Positions 34,441 through 47,402 of a stretch of 64,000 nucleotides of DNA are shown here, piece after piece. The notes under the pieces were generated by a model. That model searched no databases, was not told the origin of the DNA, and saw nothing but the letters and a program-made list of their open reading frames with translations. Source of the DNA: Silurus meridionalis (Eukaryota > Chordata > Actinopteri > Siluriformes > Siluridae). Within the stretch, counting starts at the first letter, position 1. Each line of letters begins with the position of its first letter. The position numbers were made by a program, and so were the translations under genes. The stretch spans positions 4,620,501-4,684,500 of the forward strand of contig NC_060898.1 in the NCBI RefSeq assembly GCF_014805685.1, given 5' to 3'.

Positions 34441-37400
34441 TTTTAATCCAAACACCTCCCAGGAGTAGGTAGATTCAATTTAAAATTGCAGTGCCAGGGC
34501 ATTCAGTTACAAATTTCAGTGTCTGCTTGGTCTCCAAAATAACATTTAAGTGTTGTTTATACCAGGCCTTCCCACCAACCCCTGGATTCTGGAGTCAGAC
34601 TTGCCTGATTCCATCAAACCTTGATGCATTTGCGTTCATCTTACGTCATCAAAAACGTACATGAAGAACCCAACGACTTGTGAGACTGAGTGAACCAGTG
34701 TTGTTTTTTTGAGGAGATAGCAACAAAGGTACACTTGCGTCATCATTGGCGAAAACACATGCACACCAATGTACAAGCTGCCTTCACAGAACTTGGACCT
34801 TCTCCTACAGGAAGTCTCAGGATCAGTGTCATGGCGTACTTAAAAATGCCCTATTGTGCAAAACCTGAACATGGCTTGTATGTGAGACATCAGTCAGTAT
34901 TGCTGCTTGGTGATGTTATTGACAAGAAAGTGCCATATTGTTGAACCTACCTGTTGAATCCTGCTTTAAGCTACCGTGTAATAAATGCGGTACAGTGCAT
35001 GGTGGTGCATCCGGGATGGCGATGAAACGGAATGATCAGCTATTGGCTTTCGCTGTGTAGTAAAGCAGTCATGAGTTAAATGCTTTAGTGTATCGATTCA
35101 GCCCGCCTGTCATTTGTGCTACATCTGCCTGTTGAATATGGATGCCCAGGGAACAAGAGACAGTTCCACTTTACCGCTTCTCAGACACCACCACCACCCC
35201 CAACCCAACCCCCATCCTCCGCCCTCCACCTCCCTTCCATTCCCAAGTTCTCGCTCTCCAGCTCGTTCACTCGCTCCCTTTCAAATCACATCCAACTAAG
35301 TGCACCAAACTCTCACTCAATTTGCCTCTGGCGTTTTTATAGCTTACGTGTATTCTGTCTGTCTTTTCAAGTGCCTTAAAGACCGGCACTCATTTTAAAT
35401 GCACCTGGGTCTTGCAGGCTTTGTTACACCCTTTACCGTTTCATTCAGTGTTCTCGCTTTCACCCCATGACTGTTTTTTACAGTCCTCATACATGTCTAA
35501 GACTCCTTTTTTTTTTTTTATTATATGAGGCGAAGGCAAAAAATTCATGCTTTCCAGAAAAGTTTCATAGAACACCTAGTTCGAGAGAAGGTACTGAAAG
35601 AATAGGTACTGGTATCGTATGAGAAATGACCAATGGTTTTTATTTAATTTATTTATTATATAGATTTTGTTAATTAAACTGTATGAACTAGCAGTATAAA
35701 GCGATGAAGATACGATTGTCAGATACAGGAAAACAACATGCATTTATAGCATTAGTAACTACCTAATTAGAGCCATAGTGATTTGAAGCTAAATCAGGCT
35801 ACAGATTTATATTTGAAAATAGATGTGAAAAATTCTGCAGGTACAAATCTGAACGAAAACAGCAACTCCATTAAACGAATGAAAACAAAACCAAACAAAT
35901 AAATACATTCTGTGAACTCCTATAGTTGAGGCCAGTTATGAACTCGAGCGATGTATTTGAGTATGAAGAACAGTCAGAGCCAACATTCCTACACCATTCT
36001 GACACTGCTGGCATTTCTATCTGTCTATCCGAGCTTCTCATTGATTATTTGATGTTTTTAAAGGTATAGAAAAACAATACTCCGGGTTAGGACATGGTTT
36101 AAATCGGAATACAGATAGTGGCATTGCATTACAATGCTACATAGCTTTCTTGGAAGAGTCAGTGTGTGGATTGTTATCTGATTTCCCATTCTGGTTGTCT
36201 GATTACTCAACTCTGTCCTTAGCAGACATTTAGCAAATTACTCACCGCCTTAAAAAAAAGGCCACGTCCGCAATAAGGCCCCAGATTGAGTCCTAATGAC
36301 AGTCTGAATACGAACGAGCAGCTGTTTATTATACTGTTTTTCTCCTCTCTTCCTGAGAACACACATCTGATCTCTTCGCTTAGTGAGCTCCTCAAAATAT
36401 ATATGCTGCATCAAGTCTTCCTCTTCTTCTTTTTGGAGATTTTCCATTGGTGGCATGCGAAAAATGTAAAACACTTTTATCCAGAAACTTTTGATTCATT
36501 ACGGCACGGGACAGGAGGATCTCAAGGCACTCGTGTTGCCTCGGCGAGTTTGTTTTCAGAAGAGAACAACAGAGAAACATGGACAATACCACGGCAGGGA
36601 TTCATTCTCTCTTTCGTAACGTCACACAGCTGGACACGAGTCTCCAGAGAGACATAACGTGCATGTGGAAACAGCTGTAATGCTGTTTAACCCAAAATTT
36701 TGAAAATCTGTTATTTCTCGCTGTCTAGACTATTTTTCAGTATTTTTAATATGTTATAAGGAAATGCATTCGAGCCAAAAGTATTAACCTTTTTTTTTTT
36801 TTAACAAACAAACAAAAACCAGAACGATGAAAAGCACTCTGTCATTGAAAATGTAACATGGTCCTCCAGTAAACAGCATTCTCTTCTTAATGGTTTTTCT
36901 AGATTTATTTTGCATGTCAGCACTTACAAATGAGCTCACTAAGTTTTTATTTACGCTTTCACAATTTTGATTTACACTCCACAAGTTTACATTTTGGCCC
37001 AAGACCTTTAAGAGTAGGCGGGGCTTAAAATAAATTGACACTCTTCGGCTAGCGAGATTTAGATTTGGTTATTTGTATTGTTGTAATTTTAGTCTTCCTT
37101 ATTTCCTTACTTATTTATTTAGTATAATAGTCTGTAATTAATATTTAAGGTTTGGGTAAAACTCATACAACTCACTTTAATGAATGAACCGTATAATGAG
37201 ACTTCAGTGGCATGAATTTTAGAGAGCGTTCTGGATGCGGGCTATTTATCAGTATTAGCTGATTCATTAAATACGAACTAATACATTAAGTAAGCAAGTA
37301 ATTTCCATAATGAAATACAGTTTGACTATACTGAGAACTTTTATCTAACGCATTTTCCAATTCTTGCTGAAGTCTCTACTTCCAGGACCTGTCAAGCTGA

Positions 37401-37619
37401 ATCTTATTAGCGAATGAGGGTAAAGCACCGTTAAGCCCCGCCCTCTGCTGGACATTTGTACCAGAATGGAGATTGTAAAATCATTGTTTTCCGTTTCAAA
37501 GCACTTTTCTTTTCTTCCCTTTTTAAAATTTGTGTTTGTTTCTCTTACTATTTGATTTAAAACTTTTCGAACAAATTTATTTTTTTTCCACTTAAAAGCA
37601 AATTTTTTTTTTTAAAGCT
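34441..37619. other. intron segment, nothing recognised
   Basis: No gene or repeat family recognised. 35160-35290 is C-rich and gives proline-rich overlapping ORFs in several frames, which is a composition effect. Confidence 0.45.
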
Positions 37620-37765
37620 ACGATTTTGAAAATAAAGTCGTAGCAATATGAGAATTAAGTAGTATTTTTAAAAAAAAATTTTACTTACGAGATTAAACTC
37701 ATAGCAGTATGAGAACAAAGTTGAAACATTTTGAGAATAAAGTTGAAGCAGTACGAGATTAAAGT
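37620..37765. repeat. degenerate minisatellite (GAGAATAAAGTTGAAGCA-like units)
   Basis: Variants of gagaataaagttgaa-gca and gagattaaactcatagcagt recur about every 20-35 bases. It lies directly before the integrase-like relic. Confidence 0.6.
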
Positions 37766-37819
37766 GTTAATATTTAAAGAAAAATCACAAAATTTTGCAA
37801 AAACTTTCGCTGCTTTGCA

Positions 37820-38095
37820 TAAAATGGATGAATCAGACAGACATTGAGGAAATTGGCATTTTTGTGCGGTATGAAAAGGCGGCCAGTGGTCGACTCCAAG
37901 GATATGGTTACATGTGTGCTATACAAAGAGGATATGTTGTTTCTCACGAGACTATGAATATAATGATCAGAGAAATTGACCCTGAAGGAATTGAACACCA
38001 GAGCGCTCCAGGTTTCCAACCACCTGTAGTTCAGCCGGGGTCCCAACCCCGGGGTTTTGGGATATGGATTTATATGATAAGCTTGTAATTTTTAC
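37820..38095 (+). pseudogene. integrase-like (DDE) gene relic
   Basis: The plus strand encodes RLQGYGYMCAIQRGYVVSHE, then TMNIMIREIDPEGIEHQSA. After a frame change, DMDLYDKL follows at 38061-38084. This order resembles integrase-core genes found in many fish genomes, where a YVVSxET / LDPEGV helix region precedes GPN..WHMDGYDKL, which carries the first catalytic Asp. The piece is about 270 bp, has at least one frameshift and has no splice context. It is a decayed fragment of a transposon-derived gene. I recognise the family only by these motifs. Confidence 0.6.
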
Positions 38096-40292
38096 TTATT
38101 ATTCAAATATTTTGACTTTATTCTTGTGCTGCTAAGACTTAACGTAATCTTAGATTTTTTTTCTTCTTTTTTTATGTGGTTTTTAAATGGCATCATAAAA
38201 AATGTAAATAAGATATGGTGAAAAATCTCTTTGGTCACATACAAAAATATATATTTGAGTTTAAAAAGTCACGTGTACAATTCACATGTGGATCGTGATT
38301 ATTCAAATGTAAGTTCCCCATGTAAAGGGTATGCACGTGCATCCAGTGTGTGTGTGTAGCGTCATCTGTGCCTATCATCTCTCTCTCTTTCTGTCTGACA
38401 TTTAGTGCTGTGTAAACACTATTTAATTCACTCTAGCCACGAGGAACTACGAAGAGAAGGAGAAAAAAAAATCCAGACTTGGCTTTAGGTTGCCAGGAAA
38501 CGCTGGACTAACATCTCACTTCCTCTCGGCATGGCATATGAAGGATCTCTGTCAGAGCCGTTGCATCGTCCGGCAGATCCGTGTCCTGAATTTGGAAATA
38601 TTTAAATTGATAGAAACAATCACACTCTTTACAGTAATAAAGCTGCAGATGCTTGACTGTAGTGACTTTCTTTTTTTTTCTTGATGAGAGACCGCCTGCA
38701 GGAAATGGAAATGTCCTGACATTTGACTTTTATAGTGACCTTTTAGGAGCCAGAGTGAAAGCTCTCTCTCTTTTAAGCCTAATTTAATTTCCTGTCACGT
38801 GGCATGGGTATTTTAGAACGTCTTTCTGGAGGAAATGATAGTCAAAAGATGGAAATAAAAATGTCAGTGTCTGAAGAACGTCTTTGATTTCATTTTCTTC
38901 GGGTGTAATACATGGCAACCAGAAAAAACATTACTTTTTTGTCAAAATAATATTAAAGATTTATGGTGGTTGTGGGTCATATTATAGTTAAACATATCTT
39001 TTGTAATTTTTCTGAAATCAAGAACCAACAAACAAAGAATGTTCACAAGTTATAATAAACAGAATGGTATAAAGTAGAGGATGGGAGTCACGGTTCAGAG
39101 AAACAGAGTCAAAAACCGAAGTAACAAGTTCAAGGTTTTTTAATGATGGCACTAAGAAAGCTCATATACACACGCACCGAGCAAATAGTACCGTAAGAGT
39201 CTCTATGAAGCGAGGGGATCTTCAGGAAAGGTGAAGTCCATGGAATCTCGGAACCCCGCGTGTCAATGAGCATGCGATATCCACGTGAGTAGTGCTAGAA
39301 TGTTCTCCTTCGTGAAGTTGTAGAACGGACGATGACCGTGGAAAGAGAAGCCGTTTATATAGGGCCGAGTGTGGAATGTTGAGGGAAGGCGCGGCAGGCT
39401 GTACCCTGACAATGGGGATGATTTCTTTCTAGCCCAGATTGTAGCTTCTCACATCTTATCATCAATTGTCAAGTCATCGCCATAGTCGACTGATAGTCAA
39501 ATTGTGTGTGGGTGTGGGTTGGTTGGTTGGTTGGACACAAGGTCAGATTTAAAGCTACGATGTAAAGATCATCACACAAAGATATAGGAGAAAATGTATA
39601 AAACATTAAATACAAAAATAAAAAAATAACTGCGGAGGCCACACTGCAGACAAGACCTGCATTTTACATGACGACAAATCAAATTAAATGAGCTAATTTG
39701 CCTGTGTGACCACGATGTAATGAATGCACAAAAAAAACTAACAAAAATGTATTTACAGAATGAAATTAGAACAGGATATACCATCACACAATAACCCAGA
39801 CATTGTTAAATATTTAAATTCCTGCCCTCAGGATGCTCCTGTATCTGTCACAGATCATGGAAAGTGAAACTTTTGTCATGGGAAGACATCAAAAGCTTTT
39901 TTATTTTCACATTTTTATTTACACCATTATTATAATAGGCTGTATATTAACTTATTGAGAAAAAAATGGTAGTTCTATGTGAAATCAGACATTGCGCACC
40001 CCCATATAACCAAAATGGCACGATCCTCGTTTTTATAACACTTCTGACAATATTTGATTGTGAGCTTCATAGTCGAATCAGGTTTCTCCTATCGAAGCAT
40101 TGAATCTTCGACTATTCGGGGTCACCTCTAACTCCAACTAGATTTTTGCTTGCCGATTGTATTTAATCCCTCGTAGAATCCTGGTTGTGAGGGTGTAGAA
40201 AACTCTGTGAGACAGTCGAGCTGAGCATGATCGCGAACAGAACGCTTAACTAAAACGAAACATTTCAACAGAAGCAGATTTACAGCTTCTGC

Positions 40293-40294
<2 letters not shown>
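38096..40294. other. intron segment, largely unrecognised
   Basis: A short GGTT run lies near 39518-39534. 39085-39420 reads like an eroded interspersed repeat (gagaaacagagtcaaaaacc ... caaggttttttaatgatggc), but I cannot name it. Confidence 0.4.

Positions 40295-40343
<49 letters not shown>
40295..40343. repeat. (TG)n microsatellite
   Basis: Perfect TG run of about 49 bases. Confidence 0.98.
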
Positions 40344-40346
<3 letters not shown>

Positions 40347-40650
40347 ATTACCTTGCTGAGCCACTTTCTGCACTAAACATGTGACAGACATGAATAAACT
40401 AGCTGCAATAAAACACAGGTGAGAATCATTACACCCCCGTGATGTAAAAAAAAATTTTTTGATCACTGATTTTTCAGTGACTACGAAAAAAAAAAAAATA
40501 GATTAAACTGTCTAAATATTGTCCTATCAAAATATATCAAACGATAAGAACATTAAAAGGTCAAGTTAAGGGAAATTAGTCGTAATAGTTACATATTAGA
40601 AAAGTTTTACTCTCTCAATATCAATATCATATCCGGACATCATTTGCCAG

Positions 40651-41332
40651 CAGAGATTGCAAAATACACACATCATTCACTCAAGTAGAAGTACAGATAC
40701 TCATGATTAGAAAGACTGGTAAAAAACTTTTTTCACTCAAGTTAAAGTAAAAAAGTTTGAGCTCTGATGTGTACTTAAGTAAAAAGTAGTTATTATTACT
40801 ACCTGTTTTAGTGTCTCACTGGTACCTGGACCTCATATTAATATATTAATACAAAATTATTTAAAATTGTGTTACCTAATGAATGTATTCTGGTTGAAAA
40901 CTCACCATATAGAACGCAAGCAAAGAAAAAATGATCAGGAGATTAGGAATGTCTCTGTTCTCACTCATGTTAGCCCCCTACTTCTTGTTGCCTTCTGCCT
41001 TGTTAGCTTCATTGTTAGCTTAATAATCTGTGCTGTGTGAGAGCCAGGTAATGATACAGGTAGGTTGAAAAAGCCGAACAAATATCAAGAAATAGGTTGA
41101 TGGGCTGAAAACGGTGCACAATGCTACAAAAACAATATTGATCATGTCACCAAATAGATTAAAACTGAAGTGATGAGCCTGGTTTGATAATGTAAGAAGT
41201 AGAAAATACAGATATGTGTGCAAAAAAATTGGTGAAAGTTAAAAAATAAATAGTGAAGTAAAGTACTGATACCAGAAGAATCTACTTATGTACAGTAACG
41301 AAGTATCTGTACTTCATTACTTCCCAGCTCTG
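40651..41332. mobile_element. hAT-type non-autonomous DNA transposon with 8-bp target-site duplication
   Basis: The element starts CAGAGATTGC and ends CCCAGCTCTG, imperfect inverted termini. The longer subterminal phrase agaagtacagatac near the left end is repeated in inverse near the right end (gtatctgtacttcattac). It is flanked by perfect TTTGCCAG copies (40643-40650 and 41333-41340). The 8-bp duplication and the CAG.G termini are hAT hallmarks. No transposase is encoded. Confidence 0.87.
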
Positions 41333-41340
41333 TTTGCCAG

Positions 41341-41944
41341 TGGACATGACCTGGTGCTAAAAACAACAAGGAGGAGAGATGATTATTAATGTCGCATTTT
41401 GACTACAACAGCTCGAAGCAGGATTAAAAAACAGGCCTGTGGAGATTTAGCCCCCAATCAGGAAGATAAGGAGCATTTAGATTTATTTATTTTTTGAAGC
41501 CATGGGGCAGCTGGATCAGATCAGAGTGTCAGGAACGCGACTGGAAGGATTACACAAAATGCAGGACACAACCAGAATATAATTAAACCGTCTTTAATGG
41601 AAGTAGCTAGCAGAGAAAACAAAGTTCAGAAACAGTGTAAAGTTCAGAGCCGACAGAGAGAGCAATGTGGGCAAAGGCAAAAACAGTCTGACAAACAGTT
41701 TTATACAGACCGTAGCAGACAAGCAGCTGGTCTTTCTCCACATGGCAGTTCTGTGGACGTATGTGTCCAGTGCTCGCAATGGGCACACCCGGTTAAGCTT
41801 CTCCTGGTCAGGGGCCTGAAAAGGAGGAGGAACTTTCATTGTCTTTCCGTTGGACAGATTACACACTTGATTCAGAGCAAGAAGCGTTCCCAAAGCGTTG
41901 TTGACGCAGCCCGAGTTCCTGAAAGGAAACTTCCATTCCAACCC
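41341..41944. other. intron segment, nothing recognised
   Basis: ORFs on both strands at 41594-41950 overlap each other fully and show no motif, so neither is called. Confidence 0.45.
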
Positions 41945-42145
41945 ATGTAAATCATATCTTCGTGAAACTCACTATGTACAGACTGTCATATTGAAAAAGG
42001 TTTGGGTTTGAGGGAAAGATTTAATGCTAGCTCACCCAAAGTCATCCTGTTAAATAGGGTTTCTTCAAAGCTATGGTTAAAATCTTGCAGAAGAAGAATT
42101 ACATATGTCTGAAAAAATCAGCTGTCCCAATACGTTCATCTCGTG
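41945..42145 (-). mobile_element. Tc1-derived element relic, copy H (fragment)
   Basis: Plus-strand phrases gaaactcactatgtacagac, aaaaggtttgggttt, catcctgtta and gctgtcccaatacgtt align with the right half of copy E, including a remnant of the terminal repeat. Confidence 0.6.
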
Positions 42146-44029
42146 TATGTGAATTTGTAGGATTTCCTATTTACTTGTAAACTCAGCTCTTCCTCCTTCA
42201 TCTCATGTTTTGAACGTGGGCAGAGAGCAGAACAGGCCTGTCACTTTGTTTAATGGGTGTCTCCTGCATACCCCACTTTGCCTTACTCTCTGGTGGATTA
42301 TACCAAAAAAAATTAAAAAAAAGCCCAAAACAAACATACAGCCCTCAGGTTCACACAAAGACGCGTATTTGCGCAATCTTTTCGAAATTTGCAAATGGAT
42401 TGGAGTAGACAAACAGGAGAACATGCCTCTTTTAATGTCTCATAATGTCTTAATGTCTACCCTGTGGGTGTCCTGCTGCTCTGCAAACCTGGCTGCTGCA
42501 GATGGATTGGGCGGATGGTCCTCGGAGGATGGAACTCCAGGAGGCACTGATTCAGCTCGGCAGAGAAAAAAATAAAAGAGGCTGAACTAGATAAAGAGAA
42601 AGGTCAAACCTTAAATATTTCTTATTCTTTTTTTTTCCGTACCTGATTCATCGCGATGCCTCTCCCCAGACGGGGAACTCGAAAAGCTGTTTTTCTTCCA
42701 TTTCCATCTCAAAAGCTCTTCTTTCAAATATGATATTTTTTGTTTAGTCAACAATCCTATTTAAAGGATGTGCTACTCAAGCCCTCTCACCTTCTACACT
42801 ACGCTTCTGGTATGATCCCTTTTATTGCCAGTGCCAGATCAGTACCTCAGACTCTCAGCCTCACTAGATGCCTTCACCTGTCAAAATTTTCTCACAGAAG
42901 TTTAATGGTGTAGATCAATGGTTCAAAAAACAGACCAAAAGACACCTTTAGCTGCAAGTATAGCTTTAATTCTTTCTTATTTATTGTCATGTAGGTGCAG
43001 ATCTAAAAAAAATTAAAAATACAACAAACACTAAAATGTAAACCATTAACAAAATATCTTAAAATAAGATTGATAAAACCTGATTAAGGGCAACACAGAC
43101 AATATGGAAAGACAAACAAGAGACAAAAAGTGCTGTGAATCGTCTAAATACTAAGGTTTATTAACTGCGAATGAGAAAACAGGTGTTGAAGTCATGTAAC
43201 ATGAGCAGTGGCTTGTGGTAAACAAAGTCTATGTCCATACTCCTGTCAATTAAACCGTCTTAGCAGTTCTGTGCTTTGTGACCCGCTTTTCAGGCACATG
43301 CTGGTGGGTGATATAATTGGCTGTATTGGCATGAAAAGATTTTGAACGTTTGAACAAGTCATTCCTATTACAGCATCCAAATGAAATGTTTAAAGATATC
43401 GTGTAATTGGCGTACTGTTGGGAATCTGCAATTATATGTATGTTCAAGCAAATTGGCCGGGTTTTAACCAAGTCTCGGCAAAGCATACTCCAGAAATTGG
43501 GGAGAAGAAAAAAGTAGAAAAAGAAATTGGGCACTGCTGTTTAAAGCGTGCCTACATTGGGGCCTTCATAATATATTTATAAGAATCGAATAAATCTTTT
43601 ATATGGCGTTTGCTGAAGGATTTATTATAAGTTTGTGTGAGATGCCATACATTTAGATCTTGTAGTATATATGACCTTATATGAGTATGTAAGGAAAAAA
43701 AACTACAGGTATCATAAATGGATGGATTTGAGATCTACATTTTAGCCTGTGCTTTTTATAACTTTTGCCCATTTTCTTTGATTTAAGAGGCATGTGATAA
43801 CTTTGCAATTCTACCTTTTCAGATAAAGTACTGATGAGACCAAGCAGCAAAAAAATCAAATAAAAAATACAATGTGCTAAAGGAGCAAGAACAGGTGACA
43901 TGAATACACAGTTGCTACTGATAGCAATTAGAACATGTGTGAAAAATTGCTATATCATCACAAGTTCAAATTACAGATATATATAAAATATTGAATAGTG
44001 TTGAGATTTTAGCTATGTTTTGTAAAGGC
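42146..44029. other. intron segment, nothing recognised
   Basis: AT-rich; no gene or repeat family recognised. Confidence 0.45.
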
Positions 44030-44600
44030 AGCGCTGATGGTCCACAAAATATACAAGATTCAGGCTTTTTCTAAAGCCTAAAGACCAAAAAAAGCTCCCC
44101 TCCCCTCCGTGGATCTTCCCAATTCGTCCAGGCCTACCTCTGGGTAGTCTTCTCTTCGACTGGAGGCCACTCTTTGCAGCTTGGGACGAGTTCTCATCAA
44201 CGCCTTGGGTGGTTCCATGAAATTCCGGACTAAGAATGGGGGCTTTGAGGATGGATTGGACTGTAGTTAATGTCAACAGTTTCCTACATTGACTCAGGAC
44301 TACTTTTCGATTCTGATCATCACTGCACCCCGCAATATCGTATACCTGCTATAAATGGACATTCGGTGCAACCCAGATGAGGATGGGTTCCCTCTTGAGT
44401 CTGGTTCCTCTTAAGGTTTCTTCCTTATGCCCTCTTGGGGAGTTTTTCCTTGCCACAGTCGCCACCGGCTTGCTCATCAGGGACAAACTTACTTATAAAG
44501 AACATATTCACTTTTAATCACCACATTATCTGTGTAAAGCTGCTTTGAGACTATGTTCATTATTAAAAGCGCAATACAAATAAAAATTAATTGAATTGAA
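44030..44600 (+). mobile_element. LINE-like interspersed repeat, 3' region with ATTGAATTGAA tail
   Basis: The segment 44370-44600 runs acccagatgaggatgggttc, ggagtttttccttgccacag, gctcatcagggacaaactta, aaagctgctttgagactatg and ends in attaattgaattgaa. A second copy lies at 61945-62177 and a tail fragment in opposite orientation at 18185-18262. The simple-repeat tail and common 3' end with variable 5' ends suggest a non-LTR retroelement or a SINE using its tail. The part before 44290 is less certain. Confidence 0.65.
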
Positions 44601-45904
44601 GTAAAGGAAGTTAATATCCACTAAGGCAACATCTTATGTCGTATAAGAATTACATGGAACTCTCTGAGTCATAAGAACCTTCTGCCTTCTTCATCTTCAA
44701 ACATGGCTGGCTCAATCGAATCCTTGTCTTGTGTAGTACTAAGGTAGTACTAAGTGTGAAGAAATCATTAGTTATGTTTACAATGAGAAAATCACAATAC
44801 CTGTTTATTACTTTGGGGAAAAAATCGGTTGCTAAAGACAATCAATGCAATCTGATATTATTTGCAGGGTTGTAAATCCTTTCTCAGGAAGCTCTGCCAA
44901 AGTATTATAGCTTGTGAGAAGCTGTCACAGAAGTCGGTTGTGTCAGAGAACGCATTTTGCGAGTGATATCTGCGAGACATACGTTTGATATGTTTACTGT
45001 CACTGACTGACAAAGCATTGCGTTTTGAGAAACCTCTGTGGAAAACCATTTGTGAACTATATAGAAGCATGAAACTCTTGCTGGCCGATTTGCATTAAAA
45101 GCCATTATAAAATGCAATGCACCAAGGGGATGATCCAATGAGGATGATTGACATGATATTTATTTAGGGTAATCCATAAAACCAGCGTCAGAATACATAG
45201 CAGGTTCTGAGACACAGGCAGGAAGCAGCGATTGAGGATTACTTGGAATCATAACCCAAACCAAAACTAAGAGACAAAACCAGGAAATTAGAAAACCTGA
45301 CACTTGGGAAAACATGACTTGGTAGCAGAGAGTGCTAGAGCTCAGACATACAGACATAAAGCGCAATAAGGCCTTGTAATGAGACAAAGAAAGAGCGGGA
45401 CATAAATAGACAATCAGATCACGGTCTAAATATAGAACAAGAATAAACCAACGGCAAGATAGTATAGAGGCAGAGATCGAAATGAAACGTCAACAAAAGC
45501 ACAAGCAGGACAAAAGGGCTCTGACAGGACAAAGCAGAAATCAAAACTAATGAACTGGCAGTGTATGAGGTTAGATCAGATAATGGATCTAACTGGGCTT
45601 TAGAGAACCCAGTAAAAAAAAAAAAGAAAAGGACAGGGTCAACAATGGGACGGCATCAATGCAAACAATACACGTCACTAGTCGAATGCTCTCTAGAAGA
45701 CTTTGTGTAGATTCACTGAATCTACGCCGACTAAAAGCCCAGGAAACTAGAACGAGGTAGCAGATCATGTGACTGCTAGTATTTTATGAGGAGCACAGAG
45801 AAGACGTGACATATAAACCATTAGGCTTTACTTCATTATCTTAGAATCTCATGACACACATTCATTCTCTTTTATAATTTGTTCTTGGTAATTAAAATGT
45901 TTTC
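44601..45904. other. intron segment with a probable eroded repeat
   Basis: 45170-45830 is purine-rich (acaaaaccaggaaat, gagcgggacataaatagaca) and resembles dispersed repeats of fish in reverse orientation, but no boundary or coding motif is visible. Confidence 0.35.
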
Positions 45905-45990
45905 AAATGGCAGCCTGGTGGTGCTCAGATCTGAATTCTCAACCGTTAGAACCATTCAAGAGTCTTAACCACTGTGCCACCACTTCCAAA
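45905..45990 (-). mobile_element. SINE head fragment (minus strand)
   Basis: The reverse complement reads ggtggcacagtggttaagac (A-box context) and then a mutated B-box region. Only the tRNA-like head remains. Confidence 0.5.
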
Positions 45991-46916
45991 GTAGGACATA
46001 TTATATTCTATCAGCTGTACCAGTAAAAAAATACCTCACAGATGATCTAAAAGCTTTATGAATGCATGGTAATGGGGGACTAATTAGAGGTCAAGGGGTA
46101 AAAATTATAGATATATTTTTTTTATAATTTACCCATAATTATAGGTTATTTTCTATTTTTTCTCCATATAAAGACTACAAAGGTTGCATCCACCTGATTT
46201 TTAAATAAGCCTCTCATTAAGCCTCCAGCAGCACCTCATAAAAGATTTACACTGCGTTTATGAGGGTGTTAATAATCCTTATTTTATATCAGAATCAGCA
46301 AATTTAAGTATTTTACGATATTATTATTCATTTGAAATATTTTGTAGTTGTACATTAGGATTTTGGATGCGATTCAGCGGTGTGTTTGTTTGTTTACCAT
46401 GTTACTGGTGTTACTTGGTACGTTTGACTTGTTGTCAATGTATTTAACAGTTGACCTTTTGTCAATTTATGGTTGCATTTAATGTGCCATTTATTTGCAA
46501 TGCGGCATGTAATTTGCAGCAGTTGAAATAAACTTTAAATATCAAAATACCTTTTTTTGTATATTTGTATCTTGTAGAGTGAAACCAGTTTGTGCAGCGT
46601 TAAATTAAAATTACATTTCTGTTTTAAAAATGCATATTTCATTGGTGATTTCCTGTCTAAAAAAAAAAACCACAACTAAGAGGCATCTTGGGATGTAACT
46701 GAGACACTAATTAACGTGGTCGTATTGTCACTATAGATTTTATTAAGTATTTTATATTTTATATTTTTACTACACATTTTGTTTAAAAAAATAACTGTGT
46801 CCTTTTATGCCTTATGGGTTACTGAAACAGATGTTGCATCATAAAAAATGATAGGAATTTTATGCGGACTGCTTCCTGTTTGTAAGTCACTGCAGGTGAT
46901 GTTAAATTTGGAGGTT
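45991..46916. other. intron segment, nothing recognised
   Basis: Strongly AT-rich; no gene or repeat family recognised. Confidence 0.45.
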
Positions 46917-47402
46917 TAGGGTCTTTGACGAAGACATGGCTCGTAGATAGTTTGGTCTTTTCTGTGGTGGCATGCGGATGTGAAACATGGACTATAAAGA
47001 AACAAGACAAGACGAATCGACGCCTTCGAAATGTGGTGCTGGAGAAGGATGTTATCAATACCATGAACGGGCAGAAAAACAAACAAATCAATTTTGGAAC
47101 AAATCACGCTTCCCATGTCACTCGAATCAACGATCAACAAGCTACGACTTGACTACTTTGGACACATTATACAAAGTGAGCAATCACTGGATAAGGACAT
47201 CATGGTTGGAAGAACAGAAGGAACAAGGCGAAAAGGAAGACCAGCAGCTCGATGGCTCGACACAATTCCAATAACGGTGGTGGAGAAGACCCTGGCAGAC
47301 CTAACTAGACTTGCACATGATCGATAGATTATTCATCCATCAAGTCGCCATAGTTCGAGCCGAAGGCGAATAATAATGATAATAATAACAATAATAATAT
47401 CA
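46917..47402 (+). pseudogene. non-LTR retrotransposon ORF2 relic, C-terminal end
   Basis: The plus strand encodes CGCETWTIKKQDK, then after a frame change NKLRLDYFGHIIQSEQSLDK, VGRTEGTRRKGRPAARWLDT and LADLTRLAHDR before a stop near 47325. These are the characteristic C-terminal motifs of LINE ORF2 proteins (YGCETWTL; L.WFGHI.R; GRRRRGRP..RW.D). At least two frameshifts are needed to connect them. It ends in an AATAATGATAAT-type repeat (47370-47402), a simple tail as used by several LINE clades. The 5' reverse transcriptase and endonuclease are absent. The clade (RTE-like or another) is not settled. Confidence 0.8.

Noticed and set aside
37795..38088. A functional 97-residue protein at the integrase-like region
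   Set aside because: The family motifs are split between frames and only a short part of the domain is present.
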